Shown here piece by piece: positions 21,317 to 33,741 of a stretch of DNA of 64,000 bases (its first letter is position 1; each line of letters begins with the position of its first letter). The DNA comes from Petunia secreta (Eukaryota > Streptophyta > Magnoliopsida > Solanales > Solanaceae): the NCBI GenBank assembly GCA_029990175.1, contig JARKIP010000065.1:4158501-4222500 (forward strand). The letters are read 5' to 3'. The notes under the pieces were generated by a model that saw nothing but the letters and a program-made list of their open reading frames with translations, searched no databases and had not been told where the DNA came from. The translations under genes were made by a program, and so were the position numbers.

Positions 21317-24300
21317 ATGAAGAGTGGTAGAAGGAAGAAGTTACATTTTAGGAATATTTGCACATTTAAATGTGGGCAAGAATCATTATTAGGTGATGAT
21401 CATTCACAGATTGGAGGGCCGGGGTATTCAAGAGTTGTTTATTGCAATGAACCAGGAAGTTTTGAGTCTGGAATTAGAAACTATGCTGGAAATTATGTGA
21501 GCACTACAAAGTATAGTGTTGCAACTTTCTTGCCAAAGTCATTGTTTGAGCAGTTTAGGAGGGTGGCCAACTTTTACTTTCTTGTCATTGCTATCTTATC
21601 CTTCACACCATTGACTCCTTACTCTGCTGCCAGTGCTGTTATTCCTTTGGTTATTGTCATTGGAGCTACCATGTTGAAAGAAGTTATTGAGGACTGGCAG
21701 CGAAAGCAACAGGTATTTACTCTTCTTCTGCTTGGGTATTTTATCCTTGAGTAATTACGAACAGTGCCATTGGAATGGAAAATCTCCGGGTAGGGAGGAT
21801 TTATCCTCTTAGTGGGTCTATCCAGAGCGAATTTAAATTAGTTAGGCTAGTGGATTCCAGATATTTTATGCCTATTCTAGATAAAGATAAATTAACAAAA
21901 AGTAGTGAAAGATGTTGCGAAAACGTTTTTGGTGAAGTTGTGGCTGCTTAATTTGATAAGTGATTGTATAATTGTCATTACTGAAATATGCATAAGTATG
22001 AATAATTGTTGCTACTTACTACTGTAGTTAGTGGAAGTGGAAGACTAGAAACTTGTAATCTTTTAGCAGTTCCAATATGTCAAGAGTACCTTTTTGCATT
22101 AACAGTGTTTTGTCTAAGAATTTTATGATTTCCAGATTTCTTTTGATTCTACTTTCATGTTTCCCTATTTTTATTGTGGCGTTTCATTAGGTCATGCCAA
22201 TTATGATACTCATTCTATTGTTACACGAGGAGTGTCGATGTTAGTATATAGATGGTGGTAATTCAAAAGGATTATCATTTGTCTTTCCATTTTCTCCTTT
22301 TCAGGATATTGAAGTGAATAATAGGAAGGTTAAAGTACATCAAGAGAATGGAGTTTTTGACCTTACTGAATGGAAAAACTTGAGAGTTGGTGACATTGTT
22401 AAGGTGGAGAAGGATGCGTTCTTTCCAGCAGACCTATTGTTGCTTTCATCTAGTTATGAAGATGCAGTCTGCTATGTTGAAACCATGAACCTTGATGGAG
22501 AGACTAATTTGAAGCTTAAACAGGCATTGGAGGTGACTTCATCCTTGCATGAAGATTCCCACTTCAAAGACTTCAAGGCTTTTGTTAAATGTGAAGATCC
22601 TAATGCTAGTTTATATATTTTTGTTGGAACTATGGAATATGAAGAGAAACAGAATGCTCTTTCTCCCCAGCAATTACTTCTCAGAGACTCTAAATTGCGG
22701 AATACAGATTACATTTATGGGGTTGTTATCTTTACTGGTCACGACACAAAGGTCATGCAGAATGCCACAGATGCCCCTTCAAAAAGAAGCAAAGTTGAGA
22801 GGAAAATGGATAAAGTCATTTACTTTTTATTTGGAGTTTTGTTCACTATGTCCTTTGTTGGATCAGTCTGCTTTGCAATTCTGACTGCAGAGGACCTAGA
22901 TGATGGACATAAAAGATGGTATCTACGACCTGATAAATCTGACATATATTTTGATCCCAATAGAGGTCCTGCTGCTTCCATTTACCATTTTCTAACAGCC
23001 GTCATGTTGTATAGCTACTTGATTCCAATATCTTTATATGTGTCGATAGAAATTGTTAAGGTTCTTCAGAGTATCTTCATTAATCAGGACATTCATATGT
23101 ATTATGAAGAAACCGATAAACCAGCACATGCCCGCACCTCAAATTTAAATGAGGAACTTGGCCAGGTTGACACAATACTTTCAGATAAAACTGGCACATT
23201 GACTTGTAACTCAATGGAGTTTGTCAAGTGTTCAGTGGCTGGAACTGCTTATGGACGTGGTATTACAGAAGTCGAGAGGGCCATGGCTAAAAGAAATGGT
23301 TCTCTATTGATGGTAAATGATCAAGACTTTGTTCAGGATTCTGCTGTCAGTCCCAGGAAGTCTTCTCTTAAGGGCTTCAAGTTTGATGACGAGCGGATCA
23401 TGAATGGGAGTTGGGTGCATGAGCCTCACTTTGATTTCATACAGAAATTCTTCCGTTTATTAGCAGTTTGTCATACAGTCATACCAGAAGTGGATGAAGG
23501 TACAGGTAAGATTTCATATGAAGCTGAATCTCCAGATGAGGCAGCCTTTGTAATTGCTACTAAAGAAGTTGGGTTTGAATTGTTTAAAAGGACACAAACA
23601 AGTGTGTCAGTGAATGAGTTGGATCTGGTATCTGGCAAGAAAGTTGAGAGGTTAGTTAACATCAAACATGTCTCTGCAATGTACTTTTTCATCATTTTAA
23701 TAATGCAAAATATACTCCTGGAGCAAGATACTTCATAATTTATATCTTAGACTGTAACAAGTGAAGCATAGCTCTGCTCTTTTGTTCTGTTCATTTGGTG
23801 CTTCTGTTTATCTCACTTGTCATGTGTGCCTTTTGATGTTTTTCCCTATCCTAGTGACGGTTATCCAAATTATCATTTTGTAAACTTGGATATACTTTGC
23901 CAAGGGGACAATTTCTGCTTAAAACTGCATAACGAAAACAGCCTAGTAGCAATGACATTCTTATTCTTTTGGATTGACTAAAATGATACTTTTATCTATG
24001 AGAAAGATTAGCATGATTATAAAGTGAAGCAGTTTTGAGATCTTATGAAATCGAACTTTTGCAGCAAGCATCATTAAATTTCGGATAGTAAGAGTAATCA
24101 TAGATTTCTTTGTTGGCAGGTCATATAAAATTTTGAATGTTTTGGAATTTAATAGTGCAAGAAAGAGGATGTCTGTAATAGTAAAGGATGAGGAAGGCAA
24201 GATATTGCTTCTTTGCAAAGGTGCTGATAGGTTCGTTAAATTGCAACTCCACATGCGCCATGAATTCCGTTAATTCTTATTTTAGTTGCTGATATTGTTT

Positions 24301-27027
24301 TTATTTTCTATCTTCTCATTCTGGTTTTGATCTTTGTCCAGTGTCATGTTTGAAAGGCTTGCCAAAAGTGGAAGGGTATTTGAAGAGGAAACAAGGGAAC
24401 ATGTAAATGAGTATGCTGATGCAGGCTTGAGGACCTTAATACTGGCCTATCGAGAAATCAGTAAGGAAGACTACCAAGTATTCAATGAGCAATTTTCAGA
24501 GGCCAAGAATTCAGTCAGTGCAGACCGAGATTCAATGATCGATGAAGCAACAGAGAAGATTGAAAAGGAGTTAATTCTATTAGGTGCCACTGCTGTTGAG
24601 GACAAACTCCAACAAGGGGTAAGTTTTATGAAGTCACAGTAACAGGTGTCCTTGCCAATCAGCATTTGGATGTGTATTCGACTTATCTTCTCTTGTTCAT
24701 GGTAGGTTCCTGATTGCATTGACAAACTTGCCCAAGCAGGTATCAAGATATGGGTTTTGACTGGGGATAAGATGGAAACAGCAATTAATATTGGGTATAA
24801 AATTATGAATTATCGAGTTATTATTAGATTCAATATTTGCTTGTCTAAACATCTTGTATCCTTCTGCAGTTACGCCTGTAGTTTGCTTAGACAAGGAATG
24901 AAGCAAATTATGATAAACTTGGAAGCCGCTGATATTAGAGAAATAGAGAAAGCAGGAGAAAAGGATGCTATTGCCAGGGTATACCTATCATGTTTTCCCC
25001 TGCTACTCTTGTCTCTTAATTTTGAAATTGCTTTGTGATCAAATAAGATACAGGCTTAATTATGATAAAGTTGTAGATCATTTCTTCTTTGTTATAGGTT
25101 TCAAAGGAAAGTGTTCTACGACAAATTACAGAAGGGAAGGCTCTACTTACTGCTTCAAGCTCAGAGGCATTTGCTTTGATCATTGATGGAAAATCCTTAA
25201 CATATGCTCTAGAAGATGATACAAAAAATTTGTTTTTAGAGCTTGCAATTTTATGCGCTTCTGTTATATGCTGTCGTTCATCACCTAAACAGAAAGCACT
25301 GGTGAGTACAACTTGTCTTCATAACTAAAACAATGATAAAATGTGAGGCCTTTGGCCTTCTCTTTTCACAGCACAGTGCACTCCTCTCTTGTGTTCTAGC
25401 TCATTTTTTTCTCCTCATCTTTCCGGTGCTTAGTTTGATCTGCTCTAATTATACCAATCTTTGAAATATACAGGTAACAAGACTGGTCAAATTTGGGACT
25501 GGAAAGACAACTTTGGCCATTGGAGATGGAGCTAATGATGTAGGAATGCTTCAAGAAGCTGATATAGGAATTGGGATTAGTGGTGTTGAAGGAATGCAGG
25601 TGAGAGCGTATACATTTCTCTAGCCCTTTGCAGCAATGCACATTTATACTTTTGCACATGTCCGTGATCTTTTGTTTCTTTCTCTTGTTTTCTCTTTTAC
25701 ATTTGTTAGGCTGTTTTGTCAAGTGATGTTTCAATTGCTCAGTTCCGATTTTTGGAGCGCTTGCTTTTAGTGCATGGGCATTGGTGTTATAGAAGGATCT
25801 CTTCAATGGTAATCTATGACTTTCGTCCTTAGTTTCTTGCCCATAAAATTGAACCCATCTCATCTAGCTGGGAATATGTTTCAAGCATAAAGAAGTTATT
25901 TCTAGTTTTTATAGGAGCATTCCAGTAACACGCTCTTATTTTCCTTGCAGATATGCTACTTCTTCTACAAAAACATCGCATTTGGTTTTACGCTCTTCTT
26001 ATATGAGACATATGCATCATTTTCTGGGCAAGTTGCATATAATGAGTGGTTTCTGTCACTGTACAATGTCTTCTTCACGTCATTGCCTGTGATTGCTTTA
26101 GGAGTTTTTGATCAAGATGCATCTGCCAGATATTGTCTGAAGGTACCTCAGGCTTCATAAAGTGTTGACATTTTGTTCATGTCTTGTAGTGTGCACTTCT
26201 AACCTATTAGCGCTATGACATGGCTGTAATATTGTGTCTTAATGACAGTAACTATTATCAAGTCAAATTAATGAAATCTACCTCCACTTTAGGCTGTTTA
26301 CATGTCAGCTATAGCTTATTAGACATGATTTAACATTTACTTGAAGTACTTGATTTTCTAGATTCCTAATTCCTTATCTGGTATAATGTGGCAGTTTCCT
26401 TTACTGTATCAAGAAGGTACTCAGAATGTCCTTTTCAGTTGGCGTCGTATAATTGGCTGGATGTTAAATGGTGTTTGCAGTGCAGTTATTATATTCTTCT
26501 TCTGCATAACAGCACTAGATCCTCAAGCCTTCAATAAGGATGGAAAAACTGGTGACTATGCAATTGTAGGTGCAACTATGTACACATGTGTGGTTTGGGT
26601 TGTAAACTGTCAGATGGCTCTTGCTGTAAGTTATTTCACCTTAATTCAACACATCCTCATCTGGGGTGGAATTGCTCTCTGGTATATTTTCCTTCTTATA
26701 TATGGAGCTATGCCTACAACATTTTCCACCACCGCGTACCAAGTCTTTGCGGAAGCTCTTGTTACCTCTCCATTCTACTGGTTAGTCACAATATTAGTGG
26801 TTATTTCAGCTCTAGTTCCCTACTTTGCATACGATGCAATTCAGTTCCGGTTCTTTCCGATGTACCATGGGATGATTCAATGGATAAGGTATGATGGGGT
26901 TTCAAACGACCCCGTGTACTGCAATGATGTGAGGCAGAGGTCAATAAGATTGACAACCGTGGGTGTCACTGCTCGTTCAATGGCAATAGCTAATCCTCTG
27001 ATAGGCAGGGATGATATTCACAGATAG
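21317..27027 (+). CDS. ALA: P4-type ATPase, phospholipid-transporting (ALA8-12 type)
   Basis: This is a lipid flippase that uses ATP to move phospholipids to the cytosolic leaflet of cell membranes, normally with an ALIS/CDC50 partner. Eleven exons join in frame with GT-AG introns: 21317-21712, 22305-23650, 24120-24230, 24342-24618, 24706-24794, 24870-24978, 25098-25301, 25474-25599, 25710-25808, 25951-26142 and 26395-27027. The product is 1193 aa; plant ALA proteins of this clade are close to 1200. Visible motifs are DGET at 196-199 (actuator), PISL at 373-376 in a membrane segment, DKTGT at 426-430 (phosphorylated Asp426) and GDGAND at 861-866. The N-terminus (LHFRNICTFKC, GGPGYSRVVYCNEPGS) is typical of ALA9/ALA10. 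The C-terminal exons supply the last membrane helices. ATG 21317 is chosen because upstream codons in this frame offer only a GTG. No lesion was seen. Confidence 0.92.
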
Positions 27028-28597
27028 CATCTGACTAGAGTTCTCTCCGCAAGATAAGATTTCAGGTAAAGAACAGCTTTGAGTGGTCCTCTTGAGTGCA
27101 GGATAGCTACTGACTCTTCCAATTAACTAAGCGAAAGGCCAATGCATCAAAGTAATGTCAGGTTCAACAATCAATGTATTGGCTCATTGTGTATGACTTG
27201 GGTGCTGGTTCTGTATGCAAGTATTACTCTGAGATTCAAGCTAAGAGGCCTAACAGAAGCAAAACTCCACCATGACATGGCTTAAACAAGCAAAAGTTGT
27301 CCTACAAGCTTGTATATTTTGCCCACTGGTATCATGTATATATATTTATTTTATATCTTGCAGAATGATAAGATTGTCTTTGTAAAATGTAAGAAGCACA
27401 GCCGATAAAATTAATTTGTACAGGAAAGAGACTAGGTTTATTTTCTAGTTATATATGACCCTAGATTGTCTTTCAAACAATTATCTTGTGTACATTTTTA
27501 GCAACAAAGAATGATCATTTCTCCTTGAGATGTGTCTGTATACTGCATTAAAGAAATGTGCATATATGCGTTCTCTAGGAGTTATACATCGTTATCAAAG
27601 CCATCAATATGCAAAATTTCCTAGTTCTTTAGCTTCAATCTGCATCGTGATAAAGAAATGAAAGGTAAAAATGCTGATTGCTGTAAAAGTGGCCTGCTCA
27701 ACTATAACTTAAGACGGATTCCAGTAAAGGAGAAGTTATAGCAGATTGCTTTGAAAATGTAGAGTAGGAAAGAATAGTAAAGAAAAGCATGCCTCCGTAC
27801 ACAACACTATGAACACGAAAATTGTATGTTCGAGTATCTAATGGACCAAAAAATGAACCTTCTTAAACTCCATCATTAACGTCTAAAATTCTGAGCTAGT
27901 TTTGGCAACTCCAAAAACCAGAATATCTCGCCTGGTACCGAATGAGTCTGTACAAAGGTACAAGGCTGATACCAAAGTATCCTTCTACAGTCAACAACAA
28001 CAACAATGATTGTGCCTCAAAACAAAGCAAGTTAGAAGTAAATTATGTGAACCTCTTTGTCCATGTCGCTCCAATAAATTCCGTCTCAGCGAGAATTTCT
28101 ATCACCGGTCAATTAAAAAAAAGGCGCCTTATATATACTTCTATTGCATTCTATTACCAACATGAAAAATAGATCCCTTTGGAAAATTTAGCAATAAGAA
28201 AAAACATGCTACTTATAAAGTAGTAGGACTAATTATAAGAATTAAAAAGACATCACTACAAATTTGCTGTTAACCTTTTCCTTCTTGAATCAAATACACC
28301 GAGCTAGGATAGCTCGCGTAACCTCAACACGCTTCCCTAATATTGTCATTCTTTGATTCTTTCACAAGACACAAAGGGGTAAATAATCCTATATCTGACC
28401 TTAAAAAGCACAAACCTAACAAATCAAAACGTAAACATAATAAATACAATACAACAAAGGTCAATTAGACCTACCTTGTCATCAATATCATCCAAATCTG
28501 TGTCTAAAAATCAATTAACGTCAATTTATGATGCCATGCTGGATGAAAATGACGTAAAACACCACCTTAACATACCGAAAATAAATTAAACCAACGG
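27028..28597. other. 3' flank of the flippase gene and gap to the CML gene
   Basis: The first roughly 400 bp probably hold the flippase 3' UTR; the AT-rich tail near 27330-27430 is a plausible end. The two genes converge, so 28200-28597 should include the CML 3' UTR. No repeat or further gene was recognised. Confidence 0.4.
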
Positions 28598-29086
28598 TTA
28601 GGAGACAGTTAGGCCAAGAAAATCAGTAGCAGATTTTCCAAGAATATTGGCAAATTCATTGAAACTTATGACACCATCTCCATTTGTATCAGCTTCTTGC
28701 ATGAGATTTGATAATTCTTTGTACGTTAAAGGATGGCCCATCTTGGCCATTTGTCCTGCGAGTTCAGCGGCGGTAATGTAGCCATTACCGTCACGATCAA
28801 ACGACCTGAAAAGCTCCATGAGCTGATCTTGGTTCATTAATATATCTTCATTCATGTCAGGCATTATGGCAGTTACAAGTTCATCGAATTCAATGGAACC
28901 ATTGCCATTATGGTCTATTTTAGCGAGCAATACGTGGAGTTGATCGCCGCCAGGCTTGAGGCCCAGAGAGCGGAGGAGGGCGGCGAGTTCTAGCTGCGTT
29001 AGGCTGCCATCACCGTCAAGATCAAAACGCATGAATATATCTTTTAGCTGTTTGAGTTGATCAGATTTAAGGGTATTAGTCATCAT
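28598..29086 (-). CDS. CML15/16: calmodulin-like calcium sensor, CML15/CML16-like
   Basis: This is a 162-aa intronless gene for a cytosolic or nuclear calcium sensor. Four canonical EF-hand loops are visible: DLDGDGSLTQLE (22-33), DHNGNGSIEFDE (58-69), DRDGNGYITAAE (97-108) and DTNGDGVISFNE (133-144). Every loop has Asp at position 1 and Glu at position 12, so all four should bind calcium. The blocks LELAALLRSLGLKPGGDQ and AELAGQMAKMGHPLTYKEL are the pattern I know from Arabidopsis CML15/CML16. No transit peptide or myristoylation start (MG) is present. Two adjacent ATGs (29086 and 29083) could start it; the first is used. It converges with the flippase gene. Confidence 0.92.
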   Translation of the reverse strand: MMTNTLKSDQLKQLKDIFMRFDLDGDGSLTQLELAALLRSLGLKPGGDQLHVLLAKIDHNGNGSIEFDELVTAIMPDMNEDILMNQDQLMELFRSFDRDGNGYITAAELAGQMAKMGHPLTYKELSNLMQEADTNGDGVISFNEFANILGKSATDFLGLTVS

Positions 29087-29607
29087 GGTGGAGAAAAAGA
29101 AAAAGGAGGAAGGAAATGTGGAAGTTTTGCTTAGGGAGTTTTGGAGGGTGGGGGTGGGAGGTGGGGTTGGGGGTCAGAATTGGTGGAGGAAAGACAAAGG
29201 AGAAACCGTAGAGGAAAATAAGAACCAATGGAAGAAAGCCAAGGGAGAGATTAAAGAATTGTAGAACGTATCTCAGTTTTCACAAAGGTTAGTTATTCTT
29301 AGGGAGCTGAAAAATAAGTTATTCTAAGGGATGTTTAGCTGGTCACCCGAAGGAGCCAATCTTAGCACAAAATCTCACATAATAATACATGTAGAATGAT
29401 AAAAATCAGCTAGTGTTACATTTGGGTGGCGAAATATAATTTTCGCACAACTATTGTAGCATTTAATTGGCGATAATACACGCATAACTTTATGCGTGGG
29501 ATCTATATTTCCTTAATATTTCATACATAAAAGAGTTTGAAAACTTTTACCCACACAACATTCTTTATTCACCATGTAAAGTCCTTGTGAAAGTCTTACC
29601 AAAAACT
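29087..29607. other. upstream region of the CML gene
   Basis: A purine-rich leader-like stretch (about 29087-29260) precedes the CML start on the minus strand. No other feature was recognised. Confidence 0.35.
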
Positions 29608-29962
29608 ACTTACTCTTTTATATGTGTCACTATTTCTTGTTTAGTCAGTTTCAAAAAAAAAAATATCACAATTCCTTACATGATAACTATTTAATTCATC
29701 ATCTTTATTCTATCTTTGTTGGACCCTATTTACTTTAAGAACTACCAACAACTTTTTGATTATTCCATTCTTCTCCTCTTTTTTCAAGGGTAAATTTGAA
29801 ACTTTCAAATGTCAACCTTTATTACTTAAATTTCTAACAACTTTTGATTATTCCAATATTCTCTCCGTTTTCCAAGGATAAATTTGAAACTTTTAAATGT
29901 CAACCTTTATTCCTTAAATTTCGTGTAAAGTCAAATATTACCACATAAATTGAGACGGAGGT
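29608..29962. mobile_element. Stowaway-like MITE with an internal duplication
   Basis: The left end TACTCTTTTATATGTGTCAC and the right end (reverse complement TACACCTCCGTCTCAATTTATGTGG) form an imperfect terminal inverted repeat of the CTCCSTCCCAATTTATGTG type. Inside, a roughly 100-bp segment around CTTTTGATTATTCCAATATTCTC is present twice. The inside resembles the element at 30155-30426. Exact ends are uncertain. Confidence 0.5.
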
Positions 29963-30154
29963 GTATAAAACGGAATAAAATAATACTGTACTACATAACA
30001 ATCATCTTGACTCAGTATAAAAACCACAACCTACCCTTGTAGGATTTTCTTCGAATTTCACTCAAACCAAGTGAGCCAAAATTACGGTTACAACTCAATC
30101 TAAGTTACCCACAACTTGATCTTCATATTGTTCTCGACAGTACCTAACAAATTA

Positions 30155-30426
30155 CTCCCTCCCTCCCAATTTATATGGCGGTGTTTGACTTGACACGGAG
30201 TTTAAAAAATAGTAGAAGTTGATTTTGGAAATATTCAAATTTAGAAAAAGTAAGAGAGAGAATATTGGAGTAATCAAAAAGTTGTTGGTGACTTTTAAAG
30301 TGAGTAGGGCCAAATCGGGGTAAAATAGAGATAGTGCATTAAATAGTTGACAAATAAGGAAATGTGACATTCTTTTTGGGACAAACCAAAAAGGAAAGTG
30401 TGACACATAAATTGGGACAGAGTGAG
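30155..30426. mobile_element. Stowaway-like MITE
   Basis: A 272-bp block begins CTCCCTCCCTCCCAATTTATATGG and ends with the near reverse complement (CATAAATTGGGACAGAGTGAG). A TA dinucleotide flanks both sides (30153-30154 and 30427-30428). TA duplications and these termini fit Tc1/mariner-derived Stowaway elements. Confidence 0.7.
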
Positions 30427-30700
30427 TACTTGTTAATAAGCAGAAAAGATAAAAGTCAATAGCCTGGAACAATTGAAACTAACAGGAGACACAGTTATCT
30501 AAGCAACTTTGCGAAAAAACTAATCTCCCGTAGTTTCTCTGCACTTCCAGCCTTCAGATGTTCGGCGAAGGAATAAGTCGAATGCATAACAAAACATGCA
30601 GTACCATTCAAACAACAATAGCCCCAAAACAAATCAAATCATTGTTTAAAAAGTAGAAATCAAAGAAAAACATTATGTTAATTACATGTTACAAAGAATT
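30427..30700. other. intergenic, nothing recognised
   Basis: Short stretch between the MITE and the coding-like relic at 30720. No feature seen. Confidence 0.4.
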
Positions 30701-30719
30701 AATGGGGATCAGGGATTAT

Positions 30720-30983
30720 GGGCATGATGGGAGTGGATATGATTAGGGCTTAGATGCTCAAGCTGGTTCTTCTTGAAATTATATCCAAAGGACTTGCAGT
30801 TTGCTCTTCACATCGGTCTTCTCCTTGTCCTTCTTATCCATTTACTAAGCTCGGCCTTTAATGCAGCAATCCTAACTTGTAGTTTCTCAATTAGTTGGTC
30901 CTTGACTATTAGTTGTCCTAGTTAAATGCCAATGATTTTCTTCAATTGATTGTCGGCCTTGACATGAGCCCTAGGACCTTCAG
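30720..30983 (-). pseudogene. coiled-coil relic, possibly end of an env-like ORF
   Basis: On the minus strand the text KADNQLKKIIGI, a stop, then KDQLIEKLQVRIAALKAEL reads as a coiled coil. The young LTR element at 30984 splits it: coding-like text continues on its other side at about 40647-40700 (AQPVNPVSP). It resembles the C-terminal coiled coil of the env-like ORF at 10646-10909 in character, though not by direct alignment. Confidence 0.35.
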
Positions 30984-31473
30984 TGAAACGACCTCAGTCA
31001 GTCGTTTCGGAAGTTAGGACTCCGATTGGCGTGTCGATAATTTTAAAATATTCGTAATGTCCATTAGGACCTGTCTCTAAAATTTGAGCTAAATCAGACC
31101 TCGTTTGGTAGGCATCGGAAGAAGGTTTCAGTTTTAATGGCGATTAATATTAAAAGGAGATTTTCGAGCTCGGTTTTTGCCGAATGAGCTCCGATTCGAA
31201 ATCCGAAAGCGCCGTTGGGTTCGTATAATTATTTGTGACTTTTATAATTTTTCGAAAGTGAATTTCGATGTTGTTCGGCTAGTTCCACAAAAAATGTCGA
31301 AAGTTAAATAATTTGACCTTTTTCATTTAAATTCGCATCTTGAGTTTCGGGAATCCCATTTGAGATCTGTCTTCGCGAGTATGTTACATATATTTTGTAT
31401 AGCTTACTTGAAAAATTTGGGATCATTTCGACTTCTCTAGGGTTCCATTTTAATTTTTATCGTCGTAGCGAAT

Positions 31474-31504
<31 letters not shown>

Positions 31505-32371
31505 GAAAAAGTCAAAATGATTGTCGGTCAGCTAAGGGGATTAAATCCCTTAGCTTAGAAATTAGCAATACATACAGAAACATTCGAACAAACCTACAGA
31601 AAAAAAAATTAGAAAAGAGAGAAGGAAAAAGGGAAAAAGGAGTGGAAAAATAGTGGAATTTTTACCCCAAATCTTCAGGTAATGATGTTAACTCATTATC
31701 TTAGCTTATTACGTGTGTTTGAATATATTTTTACGGTAAAAATAAGGATATTATACATCACCCTATTGGCGTAAATTGATAGTTTAAAGGGGTCAATTGG
31801 ACCCCGATGATGGAAATGATTATATATTCGCACTCAGTAAGTTATGGGCAACATATAAATATAATTTATTTAGAGTTTGGTTATGGGACTTTGAACCCTG
31901 TATATAGGTCTGGCCTGCGTATTGCGTATGTGAATAGGGTATCAGGTTCCTAACTGGATTGCCCTAAAACATAAGGAATGAAGCCTTTAGCTTTATCTGA
32001 TATAATTTTTCTGCTTATTGAATAGAAAGAGATCGTTTGGCGGTTAATCCAAAGGAAAAAGCAGTGGTTGAGTATCAGGGCTAGCTTTGGGATACGGTAA
32101 GTGTTTATATCCATTTCTTTGGAGGCACCTGGCCTCGTGGATTTTCTACCACGTATTCCTTACGTGTGTAGCTGCCGATAGGCGTAAGCTTTGGATTTAT
32201 ATTATATATTATATGTTATGTCCTATTGTTGGTATTGTATTGAGGATTTGAGCATTGTACACTGGCTGCGAGTTGGCATCTACTTCCCGGTTGTCGATGA
32301 GAGTCCCGCGCCGGTGAAGGGTTATTGCATCACATTGCATTCATATGCATTACATTGCATATCATATTGAG

Positions 32372-32680
32372 GGCAGGAGTATTCCGCCCCAGGAGCAGGA
32401 GTATTCCGCTCCATTGTATCACATTGAGGGTAGGAGGATTCCGCCCCAAGAGCAGGAGTATTCCGCTCTTATGTCAGATATTGAGTGCAGGAGTATTCCG
32501 CCTCAGCTTTACATTATATCGGGTGCAGGAGTATTCCGCCCCAGGAGAGTGCAGGAGTATTCCGCCTCTGGTTTATATTATATCGGGTGCAGGAGTATTC
32601 CGCCCCAGGAGCAGGAGTATTCCGCTCCAGTTGGTTATCAGATTGGATTTCCCCTCGAATGCAGGAGTATTCCGCTTCGA
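32372..32680 (+). repeat. GCAGGAGTATTCCGC array in the LTR
   Basis: The 15-bp motif GCAGGAGTATTCCGC recurs about ten times with variable spacers. The same array lies in the 3' LTR at about 39286-39594. Confidence 0.9.
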
Positions 32681-32861
32681 GATGGGATGACGGGCACATG
32701 TGACCCTTTGCATCATATTTCATTTCATTTCATCTCATTTTATTTCATTCCATTCCATTTCATTTCATACCATTGTGTAGACTTGTGGTACATAACTGAT
32801 GTTCAGCTTCTACGTGCATTGCTTATTTGCCTATATATTTCTGGCTTGTACTCTGAGCTGC

Positions 32862-33068
32862 GAGGATCGGGTTGCACACCGCTACAGTATAAATATATGA
32901 ATTGGGCTGCACGTCGCAACGGTATAAATATATGGATCGGGTTGCACGTCGCAACGGTATAAATATATGGATCGGGTTGCACGTTGCACCGGTATAAATA
33001 TATGGATTGGGTTGCACGCCGCAACAGGATGAATATATGGATCGGGTTGCACGCCGCAACAGGATGTA
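32862..33068 (+). repeat. 35-bp minisatellite in the LTR
   Basis: About six units of 35 bp run in tandem, each containing GGATCGGGTTGCACG followed by GCAACGGTATAAATAT. The copy in the 3' LTR lies at about 39776-39982. Each unit carries a TATAAATA-like string. Confidence 0.9.
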
Positions 33069-33729
33069 TTTCTGATTGCTGATGTGTTCGGGATACCTAT
33101 ATGTTTTGGTTATCTTACGTTCCTGGTTGTTGATGAGTTTATGGTTTCATACATGTTTTCGGTTGTTATCTGGCTCTGCCTTTTCATAATTTAAATAAAA
33201 GGAATTTTGTTTATCTATTTCTTTTCTCCCTGGCTAGTTATCCTATTCTTTGAGGTGGCTAGTCTGCCCCACTTATTGAGTCCTTTTGACTCACCCTTGT
33301 TTGTTGTTTGTTTCTTGTCTATCTATTTCGTTTCGGCAGGTTCGCTCCACTTATTGAGTTCGCCACGTTGTGAAGGAGCCAAGACGACTTCAGCTGTCAG
33401 GGTGAGCCAGCTTTTATTCCGGATGGCCACCAGTTTATTGGTTATTATTTTAGTTGCATTTTGCTCCCTTCAGGAGGTATTTGTCTTCTTTTGTACTCTT
33501 AGATGTCTAGTCTGGATAACCCTAAACCTAGTATGTTGGGTAGTGAGCTGTAATTTCTTTTGTACAGCTTAGAGGTATCAGTATGTATGTATTTTGGTTT
33601 TAAGTCTTGTCCTTATTTGTGAATTGTTATATTTATTTTCCTGATTTAATTGGTAAGGGTTCGCCCGACGGGTCTAGGGGAGGATGTCGGGTGCCCGCAC
33701 GGCCTAACCGGATTCCGGGTCGTGTCAGT

Positions 33730-33741
33730 TGGTATCAGAGC
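33730..33741 (+). other. primer binding site, initiator-Met tRNA type
   Basis: TGGTATCAGAGC lies two bases after the 5' LTR end. This is the usual complement of the 3' end of plant initiator-methionine tRNA, used to prime minus-strand DNA. Confidence 0.85.

Larger units (their letters stand above)
30984..33727 (+). repeat. 5' LTR of the LARD-like gypsy element
   Basis: This 2744-bp LTR begins TGAAACGACC and ends GGTCGTGTCA. It matches 37885-40641 almost base for base. By eye I find two substitutions and one 13-bp indel. It contains a 24-nt poly-A (31476-31499), a 15-bp motif array, a short CATTT-rich run and a 35-bp minisatellite. ORFs inside it are frames of these repeats, not genes. Confidence 0.92.

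Noticed and set aside
27780..27850. GTATGTTCGAGTATC as a tRNA or SINE B-box
   Set aside because: No matching A-box, cloverleaf or poly-A tail was found nearby.
32345..32962. 205-codon plus-strand ORF and its copy at 39259-39876, with partner ORFs on both strands
   Set aside because: They are frames of the 15-bp and 35-bp arrays inside the two LTRs; the repeated CRSIPPQEQEYSA text follows the DNA repeat, and both copies lie in LTRs.
32372..33068. Regular short repeats that resemble a CRISPR array
   Set aside because: This is eukaryotic LTR DNA. Spacers are not unique and of constant size, there are no cas genes, and the same block occurs in both LTRs.
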